Source: Treponema pedis (GTDB taxonomy: Bacteria; Spirochaetota; Spirochaetia; Treponematales; Treponemataceae). Taken from it: DNA of 64,000 bases. Below are positions 18,582-27,681 of the stretch, in pieces. A program made the position numbers and the translations under genes. The notes under the pieces are model-generated. The model did not search any database. It was given only the letters and a program-made list of their open reading frames with translations, and was not told where the DNA came from. How positions within the stretch are numbered: the first letter of the stretch is position 1; each line of letters opens with the position of its first letter. The DNA lies in NCBI RefSeq assembly GCF_017161325.1, contig NZ_CP045670.1:2101367-2165366 (forward strand), given 5' to 3'.

Positions 18582-20105
18582 ATGAAAATAAAACCCGTAA
18601 CAATTACAGGCAGCGGTTTGACAATTGAAGATGTTGTTGCCGTAGCAAGAAACGGAGCTGAAGTAAAAATTTCGGCGGAGGCGAAAAAACGTATTAAGGA
18701 TTCAAAAAAGATTGTAGATGAAATCGTAAAAAGCGGAAAACCTACTTACGGTATTTCCACCGGATTCGGAGAGCTTTCTACAGTTACAATTACAAAAGAC
18801 CAAAACGGAGCCTTGCAGCGTAATTTAATTTTAAGCCATGCCTGCGGTGTCGGGAATCCCTTTCCTGAAGATATTGTCCGCGCAATTATGCTTTTGCGCC
18901 TTAATACCCATGCAAGCGGTTTTTCGGGCGTAACGCCAGCCGTGCCTGAAATTCTTGCGGGTATGCTTAATAAGGGTATAACACCTTATGTTCCGGAAAA
19001 AGGCTCCTTAGGTGCAAGCGGAGATTTGGCAAACCTTGCGCATATTGCCCTTGTTATGATTGGAGAAGGAAGAGCTTATTATAAAGGCAAACTTATAAGC
19101 GGAAAAGAAGCCTTGGAAAAGGCCGGATTAAAACCGGCAGTTCTTTCCGGAAAAGACGGACTGGCTATTATAAACGGAACCCCCGTAATGTCAGGTATAG
19201 GAGCCTTGGCATTACACGATGCGGAACAGCTTTTAAAAACCGCCAATATGGGAGCAGCCTTAGTATTTGAGGCTTTTAGAGGCATTACCGCCGCCTTGGA
19301 TACCCGCATTCATAAATCCCGCCCTCATCAGGGACAAATCGATACGGCACAATTTATTTTAAAAATGCTGAAAGGCAGTTCTTCTGTAAACACACGTGAA
19401 AACGATGTTCAAGACCCCTACACTCTACGCTGCGTTCCTCAAGTACACGGAGCAAGTGCAGATGCAATCCGATATGTACGCAAGGTTTTGGAAATTGAAA
19501 TTAACTCGGTAACCGATAATCCGCTGGTTTTTCCGGATAACTGCGACGTAATTTCAGGAGGAAATTTCCACGGACAGCCTATTGCAATCAATATGGATTT
19601 TCTCGGTATTGCGGTAAGCGAACTTGCAAATATAAGCGAAAGACGGATTGAAAGAATGGTAAATCCGCAACTGAACGGAGGGCTTCCGGCATTTTTAATT
19701 GAAAACGGAGGAGTAAATTCCGGTTTTATGATTCCGCAATATACGGCAGCCTGTCTCGTTTCCGAAAATAAGGTACTCGCCCACCCTGCAAGCGTTGATT
19801 CAATTACCTCATCGGGTAACAAAGAAGACCATGTAAGTATGGGAACTACGGCAGCCCGAAAACTGACCGAAATAATAAAAAATGTCCGCCATGTGCTTGC
19901 CATTGAATGGCTCGTAGCGGCTCAAGCCTGCGATTTACGCGGAATAAAAAAATACGGTAAGGGAACCGAAGCTATGATGAAGCTGATACGCAAACACATA
20001 ACAAAGGTTACGGAAGACCGCATTCTTTATGACGATATGATGAAGGCCTTGGAAATTATTTCAAACGATGAAAATATTGATACAATTGCAGCATCGGTAA
20101 AATAA
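18582..20105 (+). CDS. hutH: Histidine ammonia-lyase
   Basis: 507 residues, the normal length. It removes ammonia from histidine to give urocanate, the first step of histidine fermentation. The Ala-Ser-Gly triad that forms the MIO cofactor is in GSLGASGDLANLAHIAL, near residue 145. Further family runs are YGISTGFGELS, ENDVQDPYTLRCVPQVHGA and SVTDNPLV. GGAGAGAG precedes the ATG. No other hut genes are adjacent, so it is either a stand-alone unit or the rest of the pathway lies elsewhere. Aromatic amino acid lyases are relatives, but the histidine type is the best match. Confidence 0.93.
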   Translation: MKIKPVTITGSGLTIEDVVAVARNGAEVKISAEAKKRIKDSKKIVDEIVKSGKPTYGISTGFGELSTVTITKDQNGALQRNLILSHACGVGNPFPEDIVRAIMLLRLNTHASGFSGVTPAVPEILAGMLNKGITPYVPEKGSLGASGDLANLAHIALVMIGEGRAYYKGKLISGKEALEKAGLKPAVLSGKDGLAIINGTPVMSGIGALALHDAEQLLKTANMGAALVFEAFRGITAALDTRIHKSRPHQGQIDTAQFILKMLKGSSSVNTRENDVQDPYTLRCVPQVHGASADAIRYVRKVLEIEINSVTDNPLVFPDNCDVISGGNFHGQPIAINMDFLGIAVSELANISERRIERMVNPQLNGGLPAFLIENGGVNSGFMIPQYTAACLVSENKVLAHPASVDSITSSGNKEDHVSMGTTAARKLTEIIKNVRHVLAIEWLVAAQACDLRGIKKYGKGTEAMMKLIRKHITKVTEDRILYDDMMKALEIISNDENIDTIAASVK

Positions 20106-20142
20106 AAATAACTTAAACAGATAAGTTATAACGGGGCATAAT

Positions 20143-20847
20143 ATGCATAACAAAAAAAGTATCATTCAAACAAAGTTATTTTCTTTTGAAGATAAGGCAT
20201 ATAAGGACTTTAATAAAAAACTTATTCCGAATATAAATGAAAATACTATGATAGGTATAAGAACTCCGGTGCTTCGTAAATTCGCCAAGGAATTTTTTAA
20301 AGCCGAACCGGAGCTTACTGCCGTTTTTATGAGAGAGCTTCCTCATGTCTATTTTGAAGAAAATAACCTTCATGCCTTTTTTATCGAAAATATAAAAGAA
20401 TATAAAAGTGCAATGGAAGAAACTGAAAAGTTTTTACCGTATATTGACAACTGGGCGACTTGCGACAGCTTTTCTCCGAAAATATTTAAAACCGAACACG
20501 CAAAAGTATATAAAAAAATTCTCGTTTGGATAAAATCAAAGCATTGTTATACGGTACGCTATGCAATCGGACTATTACTGTCAAATTACCTTGATGAACT
20601 TTTTAACGGCGAAATGCTTGAACTTGTTTCAAAGGTAAGGTCGGAAGAATATTATGTAAATATGATGATTGCATGGTATTTCAGTTTTGCTCTGATAAAA
20701 CAATATGATAAAGCCCTTCCGTACATTCAAAACAGGCGCCTTGCCCCGTTTACACACAACAAGGCGATTCAAAAAGCAATTGAAAGTTACCGCATTCCGA
20801 AAGAAATAAAAGATAAATTACGCACAATGAAAATAAAACAACCTTAA
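20143..20847 (+). CDS. AlkD-like DNA alkylation repair protein
   Basis: 234 residues made of helical HEAT-like repeats, as in AlkD-family DNA glycosylases that remove alkylated bases. Recognisable runs are MIGIRTPVLRKFAKEFFK, DNWATCDSFSPKIF (with the conserved W and D) and RYAIGLLLSNYLDE. It starts 37 bases after hutH ends and may be co-transcribed with it, although no functional link is obvious. Many members of this family have only weak or untested glycosylase activity, so the biochemical role is inferred. Confidence 0.8.
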   Translation: MHNKKSIIQTKLFSFEDKAYKDFNKKLIPNINENTMIGIRTPVLRKFAKEFFKAEPELTAVFMRELPHVYFEENNLHAFFIENIKEYKSAMEETEKFLPYIDNWATCDSFSPKIFKTEHAKVYKKILVWIKSKHCYTVRYAIGLLLSNYLDELFNGEMLELVSKVRSEEYYVNMMIAWYFSFALIKQYDKALPYIQNRRLAPFTHNKAIQKAIESYRIPKEIKDKLRTMKIKQP

Positions 20848-20955
20848 TTAAAAATTTATTTAAGCTACCCTTCCGTTTCCCTTATCTTGTAAAATTCTCT
20901 TAATTATATACATAAAAATATTTTATAAAAAGTTTAAAAAATATGTAATCGGACC

Positions 20956-20984
20956 TTGACATTTTTAAAAAACTTCGCTATTAT
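20956..20984 (+). promoter_or_regulatory. Promoter of the ABC-2 exporter operon
   Basis: Consensus -35 TTGACA (20956-20961), 17-base spacer, -10 TATTAT (20979-20984). It lies about 70 bases upstream of the ATPase start codon. Confidence 0.75.
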
Positions 20985-21051
20985 TTCTATGAATAAAAAA
21001 GCAAAAATATTCATTGAAAATAATGCAAAAATAAAATATAAGGAGATTTAT

Positions 21052-21762
21052 ATGATTCAACTTGAACACATTTCAAAATCGTATAAAAAAATACCCGCAT
21101 TATCCGATTTGAGCTATACCTTTGAACAAAACAATGCATACGGAATATTGGGTATTAACGGAGCCGGTAAAAGTACTCTTATAGGCTGCCTGACCGGAAA
21201 CCTTTCGCATTCCGGGACTATACGTTACGAAGGTATAAACTTAAACCAAATAGGATATGTACCGCAGGAACTTGCAATATATCCGGAACTTTCAGTACTG
21301 GATAATCTCTTATTCTTTGCTTCCGTATTTAAGGTTCCTAAAGAGCAGGCAAAAAGCCGGGCGACAGGTCTTATTGAAAGAACCGGACTACAGGACAAAA
21401 CTTATGAAAAAGTAAAAAATCTTTCAGGCGGAATGAAACGGAAATTAAATCTTATTACCGGTCTTATTCATAATCCTAAATTATTGATTTGCGATGAAGT
21501 ATGTGTAGGAATTGACCCTATTTCCCGTCAAGAAATATTGGAATACTTAAAAGAATTGCAGCTTAACGGAATGAGTATCATATATACTTCGCATTACCTT
21601 GACGAAATTGAATTTTTATGCGGAAAAATACTTTTTTTACATCAAGGCAAACTTATTTTAGAAGGTATAACATCCGAACTTGTTAAAACAATAAGCGGTA
21701 AAGATAAACCGGATTTATCCGATTTATTTATTCAAGTTATCCGCAAGGACGGTGCTCTGTAA
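21052..21762 (+). CDS. ABC transporter ATP-binding protein (ABC-2 type exporter)
   Basis: 236 residues from the ATG at 21052, which has AAGGAG 7 bases upstream; a longer reading frame from 20956 would begin inside the promoter. Walker A is GINGAGKSTLIGCL, signature LSGGMKRKLNLITGL, Walker B KLLICDEVCVGID, and the H-loop IYTSHYLDE. It overlaps the first permease gene by one base (TAATG). Together with two downstream membrane proteins it forms a drug, lipid or peptide exporter of unknown substrate. Confidence 0.92.
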   Translation: MIQLEHISKSYKKIPALSDLSYTFEQNNAYGILGINGAGKSTLIGCLTGNLSHSGTIRYEGINLNQIGYVPQELAIYPELSVLDNLLFFASVFKVPKEQAKSRATGLIERTGLQDKTYEKVKNLSGGMKRKLNLITGLIHNPKLLICDEVCVGIDPISRQEILEYLKELQLNGMSIIYTSHYLDEIEFLCGKILFLHQGKLILEGITSELVKTISGKDKPDLSDLFIQVIRKDGAL

Positions 21763-22529
21763 TGTGGAAAAAAGAATTAACTCTTATGCTTAAAAATCCC
21801 GTATACGCCGTTATGCCGATACTTCCTTTTTTGCTTACCTTTTTTATGAGTGAAGGAACAAAAAATTATATTCTCCGCAATTTTACCGAGCGGGAAGCCG
21901 TATATACCGCAGCGGAGGTTATTATATATCGGGGGCCGCTGTTGACGGCGCAAATGCAGTTTGCAATCAGCGAACTTTCTTTTATACTGATGATGTGCGC
22001 CATACCGGCAGGTTTAAATATTTTTGAAGAACGGCATAAAAATATTTGGAACCGAGTTGTATGTAAAAGGCGCTTTTTAACCGTCAAATTTTTACTGCAT
22101 TTTGTTTTTGCAGTTATAATCACGGCCGTATCGCTTGCACTTTTTTATCTTATATACAACATAAAAATTCCGTTTACGGCTGCAACGGTTTTTCTAAGTA
22201 TACCCGTTTTATCTATTTTATTCGGACTTGCAATGGGGCTTACCGTACAAAACCGTACAGTGCTTTCGAACAGTATTATGATGATTGTAATGCTGTTAGG
22301 ATACTTGGGAGGGGCATTAAGCTTAACATCGGTATTATCTTCAACAAAATATATGAATGTGCTGATGTATCTTTCACCGCTGACACTTGCCGACACGCTT
22401 ATTTTCAGGCAGCTTTTAGGATACACAAATTTTAACGGAATTATGCCGTATATTACGGTACACATTTCCGGAACTGTTTTATGTCTTACTCACATAATAA
22501 GGAAGGTACGCAATGATTCAATCCTTTAA
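21762..22529 (+). CDS. ABC-2 type exporter permease subunit, first
   Basis: 255 residues with about six hydrophobic segments. The starting methionine overlaps the ATPase stop codon, so translation is coupled. The C-terminal half has the spacing typical of ABC-2 permeases, with a hydrophobic helix just before LSPLTLADTLIFRQLLGYTN. Substrate unknown. It ends 17 bases inside the next permease gene, so the two membrane subunits are probably made in equal amounts and form a heterodimer. Confidence 0.82.
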   Translation: MWKKELTLMLKNPVYAVMPILPFLLTFFMSEGTKNYILRNFTEREAVYTAAEVIIYRGPLLTAQMQFAISELSFILMMCAIPAGLNIFEERHKNIWNRVVCKRRFLTVKFLLHFVFAVIITAVSLALFYLIYNIKIPFTAATVFLSIPVLSILFGLAMGLTVQNRTVLSNSIMMIVMLLGYLGGALSLTSVLSSTKYMNVLMYLSPLTLADTLIFRQLLGYTNFNGIMPYITVHISGTVLCLTHIIRKVRNDSIL

Positions 22530-23448
22530 ATATACATTTAAAATATTAAAAAACACTAACGGTTTTTTTGCTTCTATGGTAGTTATGCCGGTAGTTATGA
22601 TTATACTGGTAAGTATGACACTTGCATATTCAAACACTCCACGTGTAGGTTACATCGGAGACGGCGGCATATTAAGCGGCATAACAGGAATTTCATTTCA
22701 ACGAATCCATGAAAAAGATACCGTATATTTTTTAGGCTCTACACAAGGAACTTTGGTAATAAAGATAAACGATAAAGGCGGTATTGAAAAATATTACAGC
22801 AGCATAAAAAACAATCCTCTCATTTCGATTATTGAAAGCGGTATCGGGAAAAGAGCCGATTCGGTATTCAGAGAAAAGCCCCACATCAGTTATTCAATCG
22901 GTATTATTCTATTTAAACTTTTAACGGCGGCAAGCCTGTTGGCAGCATTTTTAGTTAAGGAAAAATCAAACGGCATTTTTGTTCGACTTAAACAAGCCTA
23001 TGTTTCACCATATGCTTTTATTACAGGAAAAGCGCTTGCAGTATTCAGCGTATATGAAATAGCAAACGGCATTATTTTAGTATTTTACAGAATAGCAGGC
23101 TTTGACTTCGGAAAGACAACAGCCTTAAAACTTTTTCTTTTATTCACCGCAGCACTAATTATATCAATAGGCATATATATTTATATCGCCTCATATATCA
23201 AAAATGAGGGAAACCTTTGGATATTTTCAACGGGAATACTTTTTCCGCTTGCACTGTGTTCAGGCACCCTCTTTCCAATTCAATATATGCCGCAGTGGAT
23301 GAAATACATTGCAGCCTGTTCCCCTCAATATTATTTACTGCTTTCCGCAGTTGAAGATAATATTCAAATAATACCGCTTTCAGTTATGCTGGGAGTTTCT
23401 ATAATATTGGCCGTTACAGGAATAAGGCGATTTATGAAAAAAGAGTAA
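22513..23448 (+). CDS. ABC-2 type exporter permease subunit, second
   Basis: 311 residues. One N-terminal membrane helix (FASMVVMPVVMIILVSMTLA), a soluble extracytoplasmic segment of about 110 residues, then about five C-terminal membrane segments with the ABC-2 pattern ALCSGTLFPIQYMPQWMKYI followed by SPQYYLLLSA. This layout is common for ABC-2 permeases that export drugs or natural products. It is the last gene of the three-gene operon. Confidence 0.85.
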   Translation: MIQSFKYTFKILKNTNGFFASMVVMPVVMIILVSMTLAYSNTPRVGYIGDGGILSGITGISFQRIHEKDTVYFLGSTQGTLVIKINDKGGIEKYYSSIKNNPLISIIESGIGKRADSVFREKPHISYSIGIILFKLLTAASLLAAFLVKEKSNGIFVRLKQAYVSPYAFITGKALAVFSVYEIANGIILVFYRIAGFDFGKTTALKLFLLFTAALIISIGIYIYIASYIKNEGNLWIFSTGILFPLALCSGTLFPIQYMPQWMKYIAACSPQYYLLLSAVEDNIQIIPLSVMLGVSIILAVTGIRRFMKKE

Positions 23449-23724
23449 ACACTTGTAAGCGATGGAAAATAACTATTCTTAATTTTATTTTATAATCAAG
23501 AGTCTCGCCTTAAGAGAAGCGAGATACGGCACTCAATATTTCATACTGTATATTCTTAAGTTGTATTGTAAAATTTTTTAGGCAAATTAGAGTGATTAAA
23601 TATGAGCTCATACGGTATAGGATAGTTAAAAAAGGTGTCGAATTGAAAAACTGAGACGTGTAATATGTTCATTTTTTCTTATAATTTATGTATCAATAAG
23701 TGTTGTAACTCATATTCTTCCCTA
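23449..23724. other. Intergenic region before nrdR
   Basis: No coding sequence is seen. A hairpin TCTCGC / GCGAGA lies near 23500-23525 and might end the exporter operon, although no clear T tract follows it. Confidence 0.4.
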
Positions 23725-23754
23725 TTGACAGCACTATGTATAGTGTGATATTTT
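23725..23754 (+). promoter_or_regulatory. nrdR promoter with an NrdR box in the spacer
   Basis: TTGACA (23725-23730), then the palindrome GCACTATGTATAGTGT (23731-23746), then TATTTT (23749-23754). The palindrome matches the NrdR box consensus ACACWATATATWGTGT closely and fills the space between the two promoter hexamers. The same arrangement is found at nrdD (49348-49377), so nrdR is probably autoregulated. Confidence 0.8.
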
Positions 23755-23791
23755 GTTGAAATAATAAACTATCACCGGGAAAGGAATAAAT

Positions 23792-24277
23792 ATGCGATGC
23801 CCGCACTGCGGAAGTTTTGATGATAAAGTAATGGAATCTCGAATGCTTGCTCAAGGGGACTGTATACGCCGCAGACGAGAATGTAATGCTTGCGGATATA
23901 GGTTTACAAGCTATGAACGTATTGAAGAAAAACAGCTTATGGTCGTTAAAAAAGACGGCAGGAGGGAGCCTTTCGACCGTAAAAAACTTGAAAAAGGAAT
24001 AAGCAGAGCCTTGGAAAAACGCCCCGTTTCAGTGAGCGCCATAGAAAATATCATAACCGAAATTGAAGATAAGGCGGTTATGAAAGCAGGAAGCGGCAAG
24101 GAAATAGAGAGTACGGCTATAGGTGAAATGGTTTTATCACATCTTCATACCGTAGATAAGGTGGCATATATCAGATTTGCCTCCGTTTATAAACAGTTCG
24201 GCAACTTGGAAGAATTTATAAACGAAGTCCGCAGGTTTAAAAATAAAACCGATGAATCCGATGTAAATAAGCAATAG
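23792..24277 (+). CDS. nrdR: Transcriptional repressor NrdR
   Basis: 161 residues. It senses nucleotide pools and represses ribonucleotide reductase genes. The N-terminal zinc ribbon has four cysteines (MRCPHCGSFDDKVMESR and ECNACGYRFTSYER); the rest is an ATP-cone domain (VVKKDGRREPFDRKKLEKGI). AAGGAATAAAT precedes the ATG. Its own promoter carries an NrdR box, and the matching target nrdD lies 25 kb downstream on the far side of the integron. Confidence 0.95.
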   Translation: MRCPHCGSFDDKVMESRMLAQGDCIRRRRECNACGYRFTSYERIEEKQLMVVKKDGRREPFDRKKLEKGISRALEKRPVSVSAIENIITEIEDKAVMKAGSGKEIESTAIGEMVLSHLHTVDKVAYIRFASVYKQFGNLEEFINEVRRFKNKTDESDVNKQ

Positions 24278-24402
24278 TCCCCGTACAAAACTGCCTTGAG
24301 TTTTTACAAGAACTAAATAAGCATTATATTAGTCTTTCAGCTACTCTTATTAAAACCGCTCCGTTGAATTGCGCCGTAGCCCGAATCAGACGGAAGCGGT
24401 TG

Positions 24403-25048
24403 TTAGACAAATTTCATTTTTGATATTTCCTTTAATTTTGTGTATGGCCATTCCGTTTTACTTTTCAACAATCCGTACTTCAGTTTTCGTACATTGTTCA
24501 ACATATTTTTATCTCGATTTGCCCAGTCTATTGCAATAAGAGCTTCGGAAATTGAATCATTTACATTTCCAAGTTCATTTAATAATAATGCCATATATCC
24601 ATGATACTTATATTCAATTATCGGAAACGGTGTTTCCTCATGCATTTCTTTCATAATCTTAAGACATTTTTGATATTCGCTTTTTTCTTCAAGCCTTAAT
24701 ACTAATTCCGATAGCCAATAAATATTTTCAGTTATTGTTCCCGTTTTTTTCCTTCTCCATTCGATTGATTCAAAAGCCTTTTTTATTGCTAAAGAATTCT
24801 CTTTAAGAGCATAATATGCTTTACTTTCATATAAGCAAAATTCCTGTTCCCAAAATTCATCGATTTTTATTTCACGAGAATGCTGAATAAGTTTTAGAGC
24901 TATATTCGGATATTTATTCAAAAGATAAAATGCCTGTATTTTTAAATATTGAGTTTTTTGAGAACGCGCTTTATTTAGCTTATCCGTAAATCTTTTTTTG
25001 AATCTCATCATTCCACACTTCGTTTCTATACCAGTTTTCATCAGCCAT
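24403..25048 (-). CDS. TPR-like helical protein of unknown function (frameshifted near 5' end)
   Basis: A helical protein of about 214 residues. The ATG at 25048 is chosen because AGGAGGA lies 5 bases upstream, and it begins MADENWYRNEVWNDEIQ, an N-terminal W-R-N-x-x-W-N pattern seen in a family of hypothetical proteins. The frame then breaks at a T7 run (24993-24999, plus strand) and resumes in RFTDKLNKARSQKTQYLKIQ. The rest has repeating helix pairs such as EQEFCLYESKAYYALKENSL and ALLLNELGNVNDSISEALIA, typical of tetratricopeptide repeats. Family members often sit near immunity or defence genes, but no function is established. Confidence 0.6.
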
Positions 25049-25292
25049 TTGTTTCCTCCTGTATTGACGGATTTCGGTATCATAATTTAAACCGTTTCTC
25101 AATTTTAGCAAAAAAGTTAAAATTTATTAAGACATCTATATTATCCCGTTAAAAATAAATTCCGTTTACATCGAGCGGCCTGACACCGATACATACGGGT
25201 TTTTATATCCGTGTTTATAAAATCAGGCAAGTATTATAAATCCGACTCAAGATTCACCGCCTGTCTTATATTTATTAAAATTAAATCCAATA

Positions 25293-26467
25293 TTAAAAAA
25301 TATTAAAATAGTAGATTCCTACTAATACAGAAGCAATTCCATATGGGAGCATAACAATCGACAGCTTCACACCCTGCTGTAATAAAAAACCTGCAAGCAA
25401 TGTACCTACAGGCATAGCAGATGTTATAATAGCATCGATTGCCGTATTTGCTCTTCCTAAAAAATTAGAAGGAATAATCTTTTGAAAAAATACGGTAAAT
25501 AAGATATTGCCGGCACCGAAAAAAACAAATGAAACAAAGTACATTAAAAATAATATAACAGTGTTGCTCCGTGCAAAAATCATGATAAGCCAAGTTATGC
25601 CTTGCAAAAATACTCCCAGCGATAGAGTTTTTTTTCGGATTAATATATTTTTCAAAAAAATTGAGAAAAAACGCTCCGGCTAACCCTGCTATGCCTTTTA
25701 CCACAATTAACGAGCCGAAAATTATAGCGGTATTTTCTATTTGTCTTGATAAAAACGGTACGGCAACTGATGTCATAACAAAGCAAAAATTGATAAAAAC
25801 TAATGGAATTACAATTTTCTTTATGTCGCCTTGAAACAAAATTTTAACACCGCCTATTAAATCGTTTCCGTATTCTTTAAAGTTGTATTTACCAACGTTT
25901 TTTTCGGTTTTACCGATTGGTATTATTAAATTTTTTTATAAAAATTATCGGTATAATAAACAGTATAATATTCAGTTTATATAATACCGAGGCGGAAAAA
26001 GATGCTATTAAAAAACCCGATATACCGTTAAAAATTGAGTCGGTAATAGTATAGGATATTTCAAGCAGTGAATTTGCTTTTACCAAATTCTCTTCTGAAA
26101 CAATATTCGGAATTACGGTATCTTCAACTTCATAATTAATATTGCCTAATAAGGTCGAGATAAAAATAATTGAAAATAACGGTATAACCGACAACTTATT
26201 ACATGCCAGTAAACCGGTTAATATAATCACTAATATTATTTGTACAGTCGAATTAATAAGCAATATTTTTTTGCGGTTATAGCGGTCAATAAACGGACCG
26301 AAAAATATAAGTATGTTTTCCGGAACAGTAAAGCACATCATTGCCAAAGATGTTAAAAGAGCCGATTTCTCTGAGATATACCAAACGGCTGACATGTAAA
26401 ACAAGCTGTCCGCAATGTTCCTCGTTAGTCTCGCCAGTAATAAATTACTAAAATTCTTGTCTTTCAT
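25293..26467 (-). CDS. Major facilitator superfamily transporter (two frameshifts)
   Basis: Three consecutive frames together encode one membrane protein of about 390 residues with twelve predicted helices. The N-terminal part (MKDKNFSNLLLARLTRNIAD, then FGPFIDRYNRKKILLINS, the MFS loop 2-3 signature) and the C-terminal part (FLGRANTAIDAIITSAMPVG) resemble macrolide-efflux or enterobactin-exporter MFS proteins. The breaks fall in T7 (25931-25937) and T8 (25628-25635) runs on the plus strand, so sequence error is likely, but real decay next to the integron cannot be excluded. Substrate unknown. Confidence 0.65.
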
Positions 26468-27160
26468 AAATTATATTAACTTTCATACTTTACTTCTCAG
26501 GCATTATAAACCATAAATTACAACTTGTAAAGCTGTGCATTTTTTTATTTTTTATAGACAGCGGTTTTCTATCCGGCTATATACCCTCCCCTTCCTAAAT
26601 TTACAAAGCAATCCGTACAGGCAATGCTCCGCAAAGACTCTATTATGCCGAACAACTCTCATATCCGTTTGTCCCGAGGTATACCGATACACCGGGGTCA
26701 AAACATTTTATAAAATCTTTTCGGGAAATATTATACTGGACATTCCGTAACACTTGTGCTATAATTATGCCGTTACAGAAGATTTTGCCCAAAATAGCAA
26801 GTTTCGGCTGCATTTGATGGGGAAGGTTTTACCATTTATGCTCTTTAATACGGTGAAGATTGTTTTATACATAGAAAAATATAGTATGGATATCACAATC
26901 AAAAACTGTAACGGTAAGACTTTTCCGGCGGCATTTTAAGGTAAATATTAAAGAAAAAATACCGAAGACAGTACCGTCAGTTCCAAGCTGCTGCTTAAGA
27001 TAAATAGAAAGAACTTTACCTTTTTGTCTACACTCAAACCCCGTATAAGGCTTTTTAAAAACCTGTAGGAAAACAGGATTTATCGCTCAACCCTGAAAAT
27101 TTGACATACTGCTTTTAAAAATAACATCATACATATAAAAGAGGAGACCGGTATTCTTAT
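26468..27160. other. Decayed region upstream of the integrase remnant
   Basis: About 690 bases with no convincing gene. Short open frames at 26535-26750 and 26754-26939 have no recognisable domain. This is where the N-terminal part of the integron integrase would be expected, but no convincing integrase sequence could be read here in any frame. Confidence 0.5.
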
Positions 27161-27283
27161 TATGATACCTTTACAGTTTAAGAACTGCTTGGACACGCCT
27201 GTATAAAAACCGCTACGGTCTATATCGGTATTTTAAACCGCTTGGGACTCGGCATGCAAACTCCGATTGATATGATGCAGATT
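27161..27283 (+). pseudogene. intI: Integron integrase remnant (C-terminal tyrosine recombinase part)
   Basis: The frame reads YDTFTV, stop, ELLGHACIKTATVYIGILN and then RLGLGMQTPIDMMQ. This lines up with the end of IntI proteins ([25 protein letters not shown] ... SPLD): the conserved GH, the nucleophile tyrosine and the terminal SPxD-like motif are all visible. The TAA at 27179-27181 stands exactly where CAA (Gln) is expected. No upstream domain is readable. It points in the same direction as the cassettes, with its end towards attI, as described for Treponema integrons. The enzyme is almost certainly inactive. Confidence 0.8.
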
Positions 27284-27380
27284 TTCATTTTCCGATTTTT
27301 ATACATACGATGGGCGTGCCGGTTTTTCGCCTCACGGCTCAAAACCGTCGGGCTTTGCGTGGCTTCGGCTACCGCCTCCG

Positions 27381-27448
27381 GTACGAATGCACCGAAATTG
27401 CAGTGCATTCGTGTACTGCAAAAGCATTTTTAAAAAAACGCTTTTGCA
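27381..27448. repeat. Pair of inverted repeats between intI remnant and Pc
   Basis: GTACGAATGCAC (27381-27392) pairs with GTGCATTCGTGTAC (27403-27416), followed directly by TGCAAAAGC (27417-27425) with GCTTTTGCA (27440-27448). The surrounding stretch is richer in G+C than its neighbours. It may be a terminator pair or part of a dispersed intergenic repeat; no gene is seen. Confidence 0.5.
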
Positions 27449-27596
27449 CCCCTCCAATCCCTCACGCAGTGTACTCTGTGCATTGGCGAATGGACGCGAT
27501 TTAACGAAGATAGGTCTAATCTGTCAAGTGTATGTTTATACACTCAATTATTTTATGGTAGAAAGATTTATCTTTTAAATTTATTTGGATATTAGG

Positions 27597-27625
27597 TTGC
27601 AAACTAGTGATTTTTATGGTATAAT
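27597..27625 (+). promoter_or_regulatory. Integron cassette promoter (Pc)
   Basis: TTGCAA (27597-27602), exactly 17 bases, then consensus TATAAT (27620-27625). Transcription would start near 27632, about 13 bases before the attI crossover, so it would run directly into the first cassette. It is well preserved even though the integrase next to it is broken. Confidence 0.75.
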
Positions 27626-27635
27626 GAAGAAAGGT

Positions 27636-27670
27636 CGAAAAGATGTTAGATTGACGGTGGTATGCACCGT
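27636..27670 (+). other. attI-like recombination site with leading hairpin of cassette 1
   Basis: GTTAGAT (27645-27651) has the form of the GTTRRRY crossover box and matches the 3' end of the attC sites in this array. It follows Pc and precedes the first cassette. Right after it comes the hairpin ACGGTG-GTATG-CACCGT (27654-27670), which by position belongs to the cassette rather than to attI. Confidence 0.65.
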
Positions 27671-27681
27671 GAGGAAAAATA

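Noticed and set aside
26535-26939. Two short open frames upstream of the intI remnant as the integrase N-terminus
   Set aside because: Neither shows the SAM-like core-binding domain or the first catalytic arginine region of IntI.
27242-27578. Overlapping short frames after the intI remnant
   Set aside because: They are low-complexity read-through of an inverted-repeat-rich stretch, without start signals.
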